A stretch of 64,000 bases of DNA. Origin: CAG-632 sp963626805. GTDB lineage: Bacteria; Bacillota; Clostridia; Lachnospirales; Lachnospiraceae. The translations under genes were made by a program, and so were the position numbers. The stretch covers positions 5,858 to 69,857 of the forward strand of contig CAVFXS010000017.1 of assembly GCA_963626805.1 (NCBI GenBank). The letters are read 5' to 3'. Positions within the stretch are counted from its first letter, which is position 1, and every line of letters begins with the position of its first letter. A model generated the notes under the pieces. It made no database searches and was not told where the DNA came from. It saw nothing but the letters and a program-made list of their open reading frames with translations. Below, piece by piece: positions 26,368 to 35,700 of this stretch.

Positions 26368-27837
26368 ATGAAAAAAACACAGAACATGGAACGAAATCTG
26401 ACAATGGTTATGGATTTTTATGAATTAACCATGAGCAACGGCTATTTCCTGGACAGGGATAAGGATATCCGGGTCGTGTTTGATGTATTTTACAGAAAGA
26501 ATCCGGATAATGGTGGATTTGCAATTTTTACCGGACTGGAGCAGGTGGTAGAGTATGTACAGAATCTGCATTTTGATGAAGAGGATATTGCATATCTGAG
26601 AAGTCAGAATCTGTTTGCGGAGGAATTTCTGGAATATCTGGCGAACTTTAAATTTACCGGTGATATTTATGCATTTCCGGAAGGAACCATCATGTATCCG
26701 AATGAGCCATGTCTGACAGTTGTAGCACCTCTGATCGATGCACAGCTGGTTGAGACTGCGATATTACTGCAGATCAATCATCAGTCGCTGATCGCCACAA
26801 AGACCAGAAGAATCGTACATGCAGCCGGTGACAGGGGCGTATCGGATTTCGGTGCCAGACGGGCACATAATATGGATGCTGCCGTTTATGGTGCGAGAGC
26901 TGCTTATATCGGAGGTGCCAACAGTACGGCAACCGTATTATCCGGTCAGATGTTTGGAATCCCGATCAGCGGAACTATGGCGCACAGTTTTGTCATGTTC
27001 TACCGGGATGAGTTTGAGGCGTTTAAGAAATATGCGGAGACCTATCCGGACGCTACCGTACTCCTGGTTGACACCTATGATGTACTGCGAAGCGGTATCC
27101 CGAACGCAATCCGGGTGGCAAAAGAGGTTCTGGAGCCAATGGGAAAACGGTTGAAGGGAATCCGGATCGACAGCGGCGATCTGGCATATCTGACGAAGAA
27201 GGCACGGAAGCTGCTGGATAAGGCAGGTCTTGAGGATTGCAAGATCATTATTTCCAACAGTCTGGATGAGTTTACAATCACATCCATTTTGGGTCAGGGC
27301 GGCTGTGTAGACAGCTTCGGTGTTGGCGAGCGCCTGATCACAGCGAAGTCGGAGCCGGTATTTGGCGCGGTGTATAAGATTTCCGCAGTAGAAGAGAAGC
27401 CGGGAGAATTTGTACCACGGATTAAGATATCCGAGAATGTGGAGAAAATCACGAATCCGGGACGCAAGAAGGTATACCGGATCATTGATGAGGAAGGAAG
27501 AGCCATTGCGGATATGATTGCCAAGGCAGATGAAGTAGTGGACATGAGTCAGCCGTTCCGTTATGTGGATCCGACGAAACCATGGAAGAACCGGTACTTC
27601 GAGAACTGCCGGGCAATCGAGCTGCAGAAGCCGATCATCCGGAAGGGAGAGCTGGTGTATGATATGCCGACCCTAGATGAGATTGCGACATATGTCAAGC
27701 GGCAGCTGTCAGAGGAGATCTGGGAAGAGGAGCAGCGGTTTGAATATCCGCACCTGCATTATCTGGATATGACACCGGATTATTATGAGATGAAGATGCA
27801 GTTATTAAATGATTTAAGCATGAAAGAGGTAGAATAA
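26368..27837 (+). CDS. pncB: Nicotinate phosphoribosyltransferase
   Basis: A 489-residue enzyme that makes nicotinate mononucleotide from nicotinate and PRPP, the entry of the Preiss-Handler NAD pathway. Visible segments are DFYELTMSNGYF, KTRRIVHAAGDRGVSDFGARRAH (the active-site region with the conserved FGxRR), ISGTMAHSFVM, the PRPP-binding RIDSGDLAYLTKKAR and FGVGERLITAKSEP. Ribosome site AAGGAG precedes the ATG. The spacing of 75 bases from nrtR with no terminator indicates a common transcript. Confidence 0.95.
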   Translation: MKKTQNMERNLTMVMDFYELTMSNGYFLDRDKDIRVVFDVFYRKNPDNGGFAIFTGLEQVVEYVQNLHFDEEDIAYLRSQNLFAEEFLEYLANFKFTGDIYAFPEGTIMYPNEPCLTVVAPLIDAQLVETAILLQINHQSLIATKTRRIVHAAGDRGVSDFGARRAHNMDAAVYGARAAYIGGANSTATVLSGQMFGIPISGTMAHSFVMFYRDEFEAFKKYAETYPDATVLLVDTYDVLRSGIPNAIRVAKEVLEPMGKRLKGIRIDSGDLAYLTKKARKLLDKAGLEDCKIIISNSLDEFTITSILGQGGCVDSFGVGERLITAKSEPVFGAVYKISAVEEKPGEFVPRIKISENVEKITNPGRKKVYRIIDEEGRAIADMIAKADEVVDMSQPFRYVDPTKPWKNRYFENCRAIELQKPIIRKGELVYDMPTLDEIATYVKRQLSEEIWEEEQRFEYPHLHYLDMTPDYYEMKMQLLNDLSMKEVE

Positions 27838-27871
27838 ATCCCTAATAAATAAAATTAAATATGCAAATGCG

Positions 27872-27900
27872 GTTACAAATCCCGAAAAATAGTGTATACT
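27872..27900 (+). promoter_or_regulatory. Promoter of uracil permease operon
   Basis: GTTACA (27872-27877), 17-base spacer and TATACT (27895-27900). The -35 match is weak, the -10 good. Confidence 0.45.
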
Positions 27901-27934
27901 GTCAGATAGAAAAATGAGGAGGTAGCAAAAGGCT

Positions 27935-29263
27935 ATGAAACAAAATACGAATGAGGCGGTTTATGATGCCAGGACCTTCGGTGTACCGAAGATGATGATA
28001 CTGGGATTCCAGCATATGTTTGCAATGTTTGGTGCTACGGTGCTGGTTCCGGCACTAACAGGACTGAGTGTTTCCGCAACACTGTTGTTTGCAGGATTAG
28101 GAACCTTACTGTTCCACTTTTTGACCAAGGGAAAGGTTCCGGCGTTCCTCGGTTCTTCCTTTGCATATCTGGCAGGATATGCAGCAATTGCACCGAATGG
28201 TGAAAAGGAACTGCTTCCATATGCATGTGTCGGAGTGGCATGCTCTGCACTGCTATATTTTATTCTGGCAGGACTGATTAAGGCATTCAGCGTTGAACGT
28301 GTTATGAAGTTCTTTCCGCCGATCGTTACCGGTCCGATTATTATTGCCATTGGTCTGACTTTATCATCATCTGCAATCTCGAACTGTTCTGCAGACTGGT
28401 TGGTAGCGATCATAGCAATCGTGATAGTAGTAGTATGTAATATCTGGGGTAAGGGAATGATTAAGATTATCCCGATCATTCTGGGTGTGCTTGGTTCTTA
28501 TGCAGTCGGTATTTTAAGGCAGGATGTAGACTTTGCCGCAATCCGGGATGCCGCATGGATCGGGCTTCCGTTCCAGAGCAGTGATACTGTATTTTCTATC
28601 TTCCAGTATCCGGATTCCGGACTGCTGATTAATGCGATCATTACGATCATGCCAATTGCACTGGCAACCATGGTAGAGCATATCGGTGACATTTGTGCAA
28701 TCTCATCTACCGTTGGTAAGAATTACATTAAAGATCCTGGACTTCACAGAACGCTCATTGGAGATGGTGCGGCTACATTCATGGCATCTCTGTTTGGAGC
28801 ACCTGCCAATACGACCTATGGTGAGAATACAGGTGTGTTATCACTGACGAAGGTATTTGATCCGAGGGTAGTCCGGATTGCAGCTTATCTGGCAATTGTA
28901 TTTTCATTTTCACCGAAATTTGCAGCAGTAGTCAGTTCCATGCCGACCGCAACTATTGGTGGTGTGTCTCTGGTATTATATGGTATGATTTCAGCAGTCG
29001 GTGTCAGAAATCTGGTAGAGAATCAGGTGGATTTCTCCAAGAGCAGAAATGTAATTATAGCGGCACTGATCCTGGTGCTTGCAATCGGCATTAAATACGT
29101 GAATGCTACCGGAGCAATTACTTTTACAATCGGCGAAGTAACGATTAGTCTGACCGGTCTTGCAGTGGCTGCAGTCATTGGTATTGCTTTGAATGCAATA
29201 CTTCCGGGTAAGGATTATGTATTTGATGCCGGAGAAGAAGAGAACCTGAAGGACATTCAGTAA
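27935..29263 (+). CDS. uraA: Uracil permease (NCS2 family)
   Basis: A 442-residue nucleobase-cation symporter 2 with about 12-14 membrane helices. It starts FGVPKMMILGFQHMFAMFGA, contains FLGSSFAYLAGY, and has the substrate-binding EHIGD motif (MVEHIGDICAISS) and the GAPANTTYGENTG loop. These match UraA/PyrP-type uracil:proton symporters. The uracil phosphoribosyltransferase gene 56 bases downstream supports uracil as the cargo. The SD (GGAGG) lies rather far, ~12 bases from the ATG. Confidence 0.93.
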   Translation: MKQNTNEAVYDARTFGVPKMMILGFQHMFAMFGATVLVPALTGLSVSATLLFAGLGTLLFHFLTKGKVPAFLGSSFAYLAGYAAIAPNGEKELLPYACVGVACSALLYFILAGLIKAFSVERVMKFFPPIVTGPIIIAIGLTLSSSAISNCSADWLVAIIAIVIVVVCNIWGKGMIKIIPIILGVLGSYAVGILRQDVDFAAIRDAAWIGLPFQSSDTVFSIFQYPDSGLLINAIITIMPIALATMVEHIGDICAISSTVGKNYIKDPGLHRTLIGDGAATFMASLFGAPANTTYGENTGVLSLTKVFDPRVVRIAAYLAIVFSFSPKFAAVVSSMPTATIGGVSLVLYGMISAVGVRNLVENQVDFSKSRNVIIAALILVLAIGIKYVNATGAITFTIGEVTISLTGLAVAAVIGIALNAILPGKDYVFDAGEEENLKDIQ

Positions 29264-29319
29264 AGAGAATAGAAAGAATATAGAAATAGATAGATTATAG
29301 AACAACAGGAGGTTACAAG

Positions 29320-29949
29320 ATGGCAAATTACACAATTATGGGACATCCGCTGATTCAGCATAAGATTTCGATGATTCGTGATAAACGAACCGGAACAAAT
29401 GAATTCCGAAAGCTGGTAGAGGAGATTGCAATGCTGATGGGGTATGAAGCATTACGGGATCTGCCAACTGAGCAGGTGGAGGTGGAGACTCCGATCGAGA
29501 CCTGTATGACGCCAATGATATCCGGTAAGAAGCTGGCGGTGGTTCCGATTCTGCGTGCAGGGCTCGGTATGGTAAATGGCATTCTGGCACTTGTTCCGAC
29601 GGCAAAGGTGGGACATATCGGTCTATATCGTGATCCGGAAACACATGAGCCGCATGAGTATTATTGTAAGCTGCCGGATCCGATCGAGCAGAGAACAATC
29701 GTAATCGTAGATCCTATGCTGGCAACCGGAGGTTCCGCTGTGGATGCAATTAATTTCGTAAAAGAGCATGGCGGAAAGAATATAAAGTTTATGTGTATTA
29801 TCGCAGCACCGGAAGGCTTGAACCGGTTACAGGAGGCACATCCGGACGTACAGGTTTATGTCGGACATCTGGATCGTTGTCTGAATGAACAGGCATATAT
29901 CTGTCCGGGACTCGGAGATGCGGGAGATCGTATTTTCGGTACAAAATAA
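29320..29949 (+). CDS. upp: Uracil phosphoribosyltransferase
   Basis: A 209-residue type I PRTase that converts uracil and PRPP to UMP. Family segments are HPLIQHKISMIRDKRTGTNEFR, VPILRAGLGMV, the PRPP loop IVDPMLATGGSA and GLGDAGDRIFGT at the C terminus. Its length is the family standard. Together with the upstream permease it forms a uracil salvage unit, closed by a terminator at 29988-30034. Confidence 0.96.
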   Translation: MANYTIMGHPLIQHKISMIRDKRTGTNEFRKLVEEIAMLMGYEALRDLPTEQVEVETPIETCMTPMISGKKLAVVPILRAGLGMVNGILALVPTAKVGHIGLYRDPETHEPHEYYCKLPDPIEQRTIVIVDPMLATGGSAVDAINFVKEHGGKNIKFMCIIAAPEGLNRLQEAHPDVQVYVGHLDRCLNEQAYICPGLGDAGDRIFGTK

Positions 29950-29987
29950 GAAAATTCAGACGGAAAAAGCTGTTTGGATAGGAAAGA

Positions 29988-30034
29988 ACCCAAAGCAGGG
30001 AGGCAGGACTCTCCGGAATGCTTTGGGTCTTTTA
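29988..30034. terminator. Terminator after upp, shared with convergent gene
   Basis: ACCCAAAGCA (29988-29997) pairs with TGCTTTGGGT (30019-30028), with an inner GGAG/CTCC hairpin, followed by CTTTTA. It reaches into the last codon of the convergent response-regulator gene. Confidence 0.8.
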
Positions 30035-30721
30035 TTCCTGATAATGATAAATAATGGAAGGACGACCACCGGTAGAATAATCAATCTCACTGGTAATGAT
30101 CTCCTTTTCAAGCAGATAGTTCATATAACGACGAATTGTAACACGGGACAGGCTGGTGTCTGTGGACAAACGTTCACTGGTTAGACCTTCTCCGATATGT
30201 TCTTTCATATAATTCATGATCAACTCCAGAGTCTTCTGCTGGAGTCCCTTGCCAAGTACTTCGGCACTGCTTAATTCCGGACTGTTCCGATGAAGAAGCT
30301 GATCTAACTGGTGCTGGGTCAGGTGCTGCTCGGATGAAAGATTCTCTTTATATTCCAGAAAAGTGGAAAGTGCCTGATTGAAACGATCATATTCATATGG
30401 CTTAATCAGGTATTCGATAACACCTAAGGATAATAACTGACGGATATGCTCCGCATCATTGGCGGCTGTGACTACAATAATATCAATCGGATGCTTACGG
30501 TTCCGAAGCTCTTGCATGAAATCTACGCCATTCATGATCGGCATATATAAGTCAACAATTGCTAAATCTGCATCATGTGTTTCCAGAAATTCGAGAGCAT
30601 CCTTGCCGTTTGTAAACTGACCGACGACCTTGAGCTTCGGATTCATCTGTGTATATTTAAGATTAATGGCGGTCACCATAGGGTCGTCCTCAACAATAAT
30701 TACAGAATACATATGAGCCAC
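30032..30721 (-). CDS. CitB/DcuR-type response regulator (orphan)
   Basis: A 229-residue regulator: receiver domain with acidic pair in VIIVEDDPMV, phosphoacceptor Asp in LAIVDLYMPIMNG, and Lys in YLIKPYEYDRF; a helical linker; and a C-terminal HTH of the CitT/DcuR type (EGLTSERLSTDTSLSRVTIRRYM). Such regulators usually pair with CitA/DcuS kinases that sense C4-dicarboxylates or citrate, but no kinase gene is adjacent. GTG at 30721 (AAGGAG 5 bases ahead) is preferred; ATG at 30712 is possible. An ACCATG/CATGGT inverted repeat at 30761-30783 lies in its upstream region. Confidence 0.85.
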   Translation of the reverse strand: MAHMYSVIIVEDDPMVTAINLKYTQMNPKLKVVGQFTNGKDALEFLETHDADLAIVDLYMPIMNGVDFMQELRNRKHPIDIIVVTAANDAEHIRQLLSLGVIEYLIKPYEYDRFNQALSTFLEYKENLSSEQHLTQHQLDQLLHRNSPELSSAEVLGKGLQQKTLELIMNYMKEHIGEGLTSERLSTDTSLSRVTIRRYMNYLLEKEIITSEIDYSTGGRPSIIYHYQE

Positions 30722-30861
30722 GTTCACTCCTTAAATATAATTTGTTACAATATATTTAGTACCATGTAATATAATACCATGGTTTTGCAATAAATGTCTA
30801 TGCTTCTTTGGACATTCGCTTGAAAATTTTAAAAATTACAAAAGATTAAAATAGTTTTAAT

Positions 30862-31000
30862 GCCTGGGAAACGAGAAGAATGGGACTACACTAAAAATGC
30901 CTAAAAAGGCGTTTTCCAAGTCGAAAGAGTATATGGCAGCAGGTGTGGGAATGTTCCCTGGCGGATTCAGCGGTGAAGGCTCTGTCTTTTGTTTTTTAAA
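30862..31000 (+). ncRNA. Candidate structured RNA in the 380-bp gap before the TVP38 gene
   Basis: This gene-free stretch (30722-31100) shows layered pairing: GCCTGGGAA (30862-30870) can pair with TTCCCTGGC (30954-30962) with one mismatch; inside is AAAATGCCT/AGGCGTTTT (9 bp, 30894-30914) and an alternative GGGAA/TTCCC hairpin (30947-30958). A T-rich run (30987-30998) follows. It does not match the c-di-GMP, SAM, FMN, TPP, T-box, lysine or glycine consensus that I know. The strand and function are inferred; the 9-bp hairpin could simply be a terminator. Confidence 0.3.
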
Positions 31001-31100
31001 TATTTACGAAAATTTATGAAAGTTCAGAATAATGAAAGGTGAAGTGGTCAAAGATTGTGTTATACTACGTTGTAGGTAGAAAGAATTGAGGACAAACAGG

Positions 31101-31856
31101 ATGGATAAAACGATAAAACGGAAACGAATTATTTCAATTACAATTCTTGTGGCACTGCTCCTGGCTTCGGTAGTGGTTTTCCTTATGGTAGGAAAGCCGT
31201 TAATACAGTTCGTATCAGACAGTGACCGATTAAGAGCCTGGGTAGATGAGAACTGGCTGGGCAGCAGAGTGGCATATATAGGCATGGTGGTATTTCAGAT
31301 TGTAGTTGCCATTATTCCCGGTGAACCGTTTGAAATTGCTGCAGGTTATGCGTTCGGAGCAGTAGAGGGAACGATCATCTGTGTGCTGGGAAGTACGATT
31401 GGTGGAACTCTGGTATTCCTGCTGGTGAAAATGTTTGGGGTAAAGCTGGTAGAGGTGTTTATCCCGATTGAGAAGATTCAGTCCTTAAAGTTTTTGAAGG
31501 ATCATAAGAAGCGGGATTTCATAGTATTCCTGCTGTTTTTTATTCCGGGTACACCGAAGGATGCACTGAGTTACTTCGCTGGATTGACCGATATGGATGT
31601 GAAGACTTGGTTGATTATTACAACCATTGCGAAGATCCCATCCATCGTGACTTCTACAGTTGGCGGAGATGCAATCGGAACGAAAAAGTATCTGTTTGCC
31701 GTAGTTGTATTCGGTATTACAATTCTAATCAGCGTTGCCGGTCTCTGGTTCTACAATCATTATACAGGGAAGAAGCAGGCAGAGATGGCAATCACAGAGG
31801 CTGAACAGGAGAAGAGCGAAGATGATCAGCAGGATGGTCAGAACGTGGTAGAATAA
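31101..31856 (+). CDS. TVP38/TMEM64 (DedA-superfamily) membrane protein
   Basis: A 251-residue protein with about five to six membrane segments and the VTT/SNARE-associated domain: FQIVVAIIPGEPFEIAAGYAFGA, then FLLFFIPGTPKDALSYFAGL, the two re-entrant PGxP-type loops. DedA-superfamily proteins are lipid scramblases or flippases, including undecaprenyl-phosphate recyclers, so a role in envelope lipid turnover is plausible. The C terminus is a charged ~25-residue tail. ATG at 31101 has GAGG 9 bases ahead; a TTG at 31086 is less likely. Confidence 0.85.
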   Translation: MDKTIKRKRIISITILVALLLASVVVFLMVGKPLIQFVSDSDRLRAWVDENWLGSRVAYIGMVVFQIVVAIIPGEPFEIAAGYAFGAVEGTIICVLGSTIGGTLVFLLVKMFGVKLVEVFIPIEKIQSLKFLKDHKKRDFIVFLLFFIPGTPKDALSYFAGLTDMDVKTWLIITTIAKIPSIVTSTVGGDAIGTKKYLFAVVVFGITILISVAGLWFYNHYTGKKQAEMAITEAEQEKSEDDQQDGQNVVE

Positions 31857-31904
31857 GGAAAAACAGGGAAAAATAGTAAGAAAAGATAAAAATAATTGCG
31901 AATG

Positions 31905-31948
31905 AATTGCAATTGCATCTTGACATCCGCCCATTTGCGTGTGATACT
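31905..31948 (+). promoter_or_regulatory. Promoter and palindrome before the ZIP transporter
   Basis: TTGACA (31920-31925), 17-base spacer, GATACT (31943-31948). Directly upstream lie overlapping palindromes AATTGCAATT (31905-31914) and TGCAATTGCA (31908-31917), a possible operator for a metal-responsive repressor. The regulator is not identified. Confidence 0.5.
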
Positions 31949-31990
31949 TGTATCGAATCAGGAATAAATAAAGATACGAGGTAACGCGAA

Positions 31991-32722
31991 ATGGGCATTT
32001 TAATTACATTTTTGTTAGGGATTTTTCTGCTGCTTGGAGTGCTGGTGGTAAGACTGGCAAAGGGCAGCAAGGTAATAGAACAGTTTTCAATATCGATTGC
32101 GCTGGGTACGATGTGTTCCCTGGCAATCATAGAGCTGATTCCGGAGGTGTTTGAGACCTTTCATGGAAAGAATCTGGTATTTGCCGGGATTGCAGTGATT
32201 CTTGGAATCGTAGGTCTGAAGGCACTGGATCATTTTATCCCGGATCATGAAGAGAACACGGAAGAGGATACGCAGACACAGGAGAATGTGGTTCATATCG
32301 GAGTCATGTCTGCCGTTGCAATTGTACTGCATAACATTGTAGAGGGGATGGCGGTTTACAGTCTGACGGCGGAATCTGTAAAGGTAGGAATGCTGGTGGC
32401 ACTGGGTGTCGGTCTGCATAATATTCCGATGGGCATGTTGATTTATTCCACTCTGCAGAAGGACAGCCGGAAGAAACAGCTTCTGGTACTCGGAGCGGCG
32501 GCAGGCTCGACCTTCCTTGGCGGATTGCTGATGGTATGGATCAGTCCGGTTCTGAATGAGTTTGTAATTGGTATTCTGATCTGTCTGGCTCTGGGTATGC
32601 TGTTATATATTATTATATTTGAGCTGATTCCGCATTTAATTCACAGCAGCCGGAAAGGATTATCTGTACTTGGGACAGGAATAGGGGTTATAATTATAAT
32701 CATCAGTACATTTCTGGAATAG
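31991..32722 (+). CDS. ZIP family metal transporter
   Basis: A 243-residue ZIP protein with eight predicted helices. The metal-binding helices carry LHNIVEGMAVY (helix 4) and GLHNIPMGMLIY (helix 5), the HNxxEG/HNxPxG pair of the family. A variable acidic loop (HEENTEEDTQTQENVVH) lies between helices 3 and 4. It probably imports or moves zinc, iron or manganese. The kinase/amidotransferase gene starts 15 bases later, so the two are probably cotranscribed. Confidence 0.9.
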   Translation: MGILITFLLGIFLLLGVLVVRLAKGSKVIEQFSISIALGTMCSLAIIELIPEVFETFHGKNLVFAGIAVILGIVGLKALDHFIPDHEENTEEDTQTQENVVHIGVMSAVAIVLHNIVEGMAVYSLTAESVKVGMLVALGVGLHNIPMGMLIYSTLQKDSRKKQLLVLGAAAGSTFLGGLLMVWISPVLNEFVIGILICLALGMLLYIIIFELIPHLIHSSRKGLSVLGTGIGVIIIIISTFLE

Positions 32723-32737
32723 GAGGCAGCATAGCCT

Positions 32738-35700
32738 ATGAAGGCAACGAATGAGATTATTTCAACGAAGGCGAATACGTTATATGCGATGAAGAATCTG
32801 ATCACCCATGCGAAGATTGAGCGGATGTATATTTTGCGAGTGAAGGATTATTGGAGAGATAAGGAGTCGGTATGCAGGGAGATCCGGGAACGGTTTGGCG
32901 GCTGCAGGATCGTGGTCCGGAGCTCCTCCAGTCATGAGGATTGTCTGAAGTCCTCCAATGCGGGACATTATAAGAGTATTCTGGATGTGGATTCAGCCAG
33001 TCTGCAGGAGATTGAGGAATCCGTAGATGAAGTAATAGATTCCTATGAAGAGGATATGGAATCGGCAGCAGAGGAACAGGTGCTGATCCAGAGACAGGCG
33101 ACAGGAGTCTGCATCAGTGGTGTTATATTTACCAGAGATCTGAGGGAGAATCGCCCGTATTATCTGGTGAATTATGATGACCATGGTTCGACCGACAGTG
33201 TAACCAGCGGACGTGGCGGAAAGATGCTGTGGATCGCCAGAGATGTGGAGCAGGAGCAGCTAAGTACCCAGTGGCAGAATCTGATTACGGCAGTCCGGGA
33301 AGTGGAGAGCATCATTGAAGGAATCCCGCTGGATATTGAGTTCGCAATTAATGATTCGGATGAGATCATTCTGTTTCAGGTGCGACCGTTAGCGGCAGCG
33401 AATCTGCATACCGCACCGATGGATGAGACGACCTTTTATCTGTGCAAACGTCGGATCAAGGAGGCATATCAGAAGCGACTGGATGTATTATCCGGAGAAC
33501 CGATGAAGCTATCCGATATGGCATTCTGGAATCCATCGGAAATCATAGGCTCGAACCCGCGGACACTGGATTATTCCCTGTATCGCAGGATCATTACACA
33601 TCGGGCATGGAATGAAGGCATCCGGGAGCTGGGGTACTGTGCTCTGGATGAAGATCTGATGTATCAGGTGGGAAACAAGCCATATATTAATCTGAATTAT
33701 TCGTTTTATTCCCTGATTCCGGAGGCATTACCCAAGGCATTAACGAAAAAGCTGGTGGCATATTATCATAAACGGCTGCAGCAGGATCTGTCCGCACATG
33801 ATAAGATCGAGTTCGAGATCGTATTCAGCTGCTATGATTTCATGACGGAGAAGAACAGCAGACGTCTGCTGGATTATGGATTTACGGAGGAGGAACGGGC
33901 GCAGATCGTAGCAGAGGTCAAGCGTCTTACTATGGATGCGATCTACCAGCATAATGTGATCCTGGCACAGGATAAAAGTTCCATCAATACGCTGGAATTT
34001 ACCAGAAGTGAGATAGAGAAGATCGGTGAGAACTGCAATAATCCGAAGGAACTGATGGAGACCGTAAAGTGGCTGCTGGAGGCGATTACGAGATACGGAA
34101 CCCCGCAGTTCGCCAGACAGGCACGGATGGCATTTATGGCAAGAGCCTTTCTGCGGACATTGGTTGAGGCCGGTTATTATGAGCAGGCAGAGATGGACCG
34201 GTTTATGCAGTCGATCTCCACGGTATCTACGGAGTTCAATGAAGACTTTGAGGCCTATTCCAACGGGCAGATGAGTAAGGAGGAGTTTGACTCCAAGTAC
34301 GGACATCTGCGAAGCGGTACCTATGATATCCGAACGGAGCGGTACGATGCAATGAATTTCCGGCCGGTATCCGCCAAGAGCAGACAGCCGAAGGTAAATA
34401 AGAATATCGAGTTTGATTTGGCATCGATGCAGCGGGCATTGGACGAGCATGGAATCCAGATACCGGCAGAGGTATTTCAGAAGTTTCTGATCTCGGCAAT
34501 TGAGCAGCGAGAGTATTTTAAGTTCGAGTTTACCCGTTCCCTGAGTCTGGTACTGGAGTGGATCAAGAAGCTCGGACAGCTGATGGGCTTCCGGGTGGAC
34601 GAGCTTTCCTGGCTGTCGATCGAGGATATAGAGCAGTATGACCGGGATATGGAACCGGAAGTCTTGAAGGGACATTGGGCGTCAGTGATCGAGAAGGATC
34701 ATACGGCATTTCGGAAGAACCGGAGTGTTCTGCTGCCGGAGGTGATCCTTTCGGCAAGAAGCATTGATATTATTCCGGTCTATGAGGCAAGACCGAACTT
34801 CATTACCAGTAAGCGGGTAGCCGGAGAGGTTGTGCTTCTGGAGGAAGAGCGAGATGTGAATATTGATGGAAAGATCGTAGTAGTTCCGCAGGCAGATCCG
34901 GGTTATGAATGGATATTTACGAAACGGATCAAGGGCTTTATTACAAAGTATGGCGGAGCGGCATCGCATATGGCAATCCGGTGTGCAGAGTTTGATATAC
35001 CGGCGGCGATCGGATGCGGTGCCAAGATATATGATACCGTTTCCAAGCTGGATTATCTGGAACTGGATTGTAAAAACGGAACGATTCAGCCCGGAATCCA
35101 GTATACGAATCTCCATGCGCTGATCACCCAGCGGGAAGGGGTGAATCAGTACGGAGATCCGACAGATATTCTGGAATCCGCATACATACGGTTCTATGAG
35201 CTGATGGGCTTTATACCGAAGCCGGTATCGAATCACACGAAGAATTTTGAACGGCTGTTTGATGATAAGATCGATCTTCTGATCGTGGTAGGCGGTGGTG
35301 CACTGGATTCGAAATGGTATGACAGAGAGCATGAGGAGGAGACGCAGCCGAACCGGGATCGGACAGAGGCGAAGATGATTCGGTACTGTGTGGAACACGG
35401 CATTCCGATCATAGCGACCTGCCGTGGCATGCAGTATATTAATGTCCTTTACGGCGGAAAACTGTCGTACCATCCGGAACTGCCGGTAAGCCGACCGCGG
35501 GGCAGGGATCACCGGGTGCATCTGTTGACAGAGAATCGGGATGTTTATGTCAATAATTTCCACCAGGATGTGATCTTTGAAGGACAGCTGGCACCATGTT
35601 TTACACCGATGGCAGTGGATGAGGAGAATCATGTGGTTGAGGCATATTACTCTGAAAAGATGAAACTTCTGGCACTCCAGTGGCATCCGGAGCGGCAGTT

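Noticed and set aside
30862..31000. c-di-GMP or c-di-AMP riboswitch.
   Set aside because: The conserved core segments of these classes were looked for and not found.
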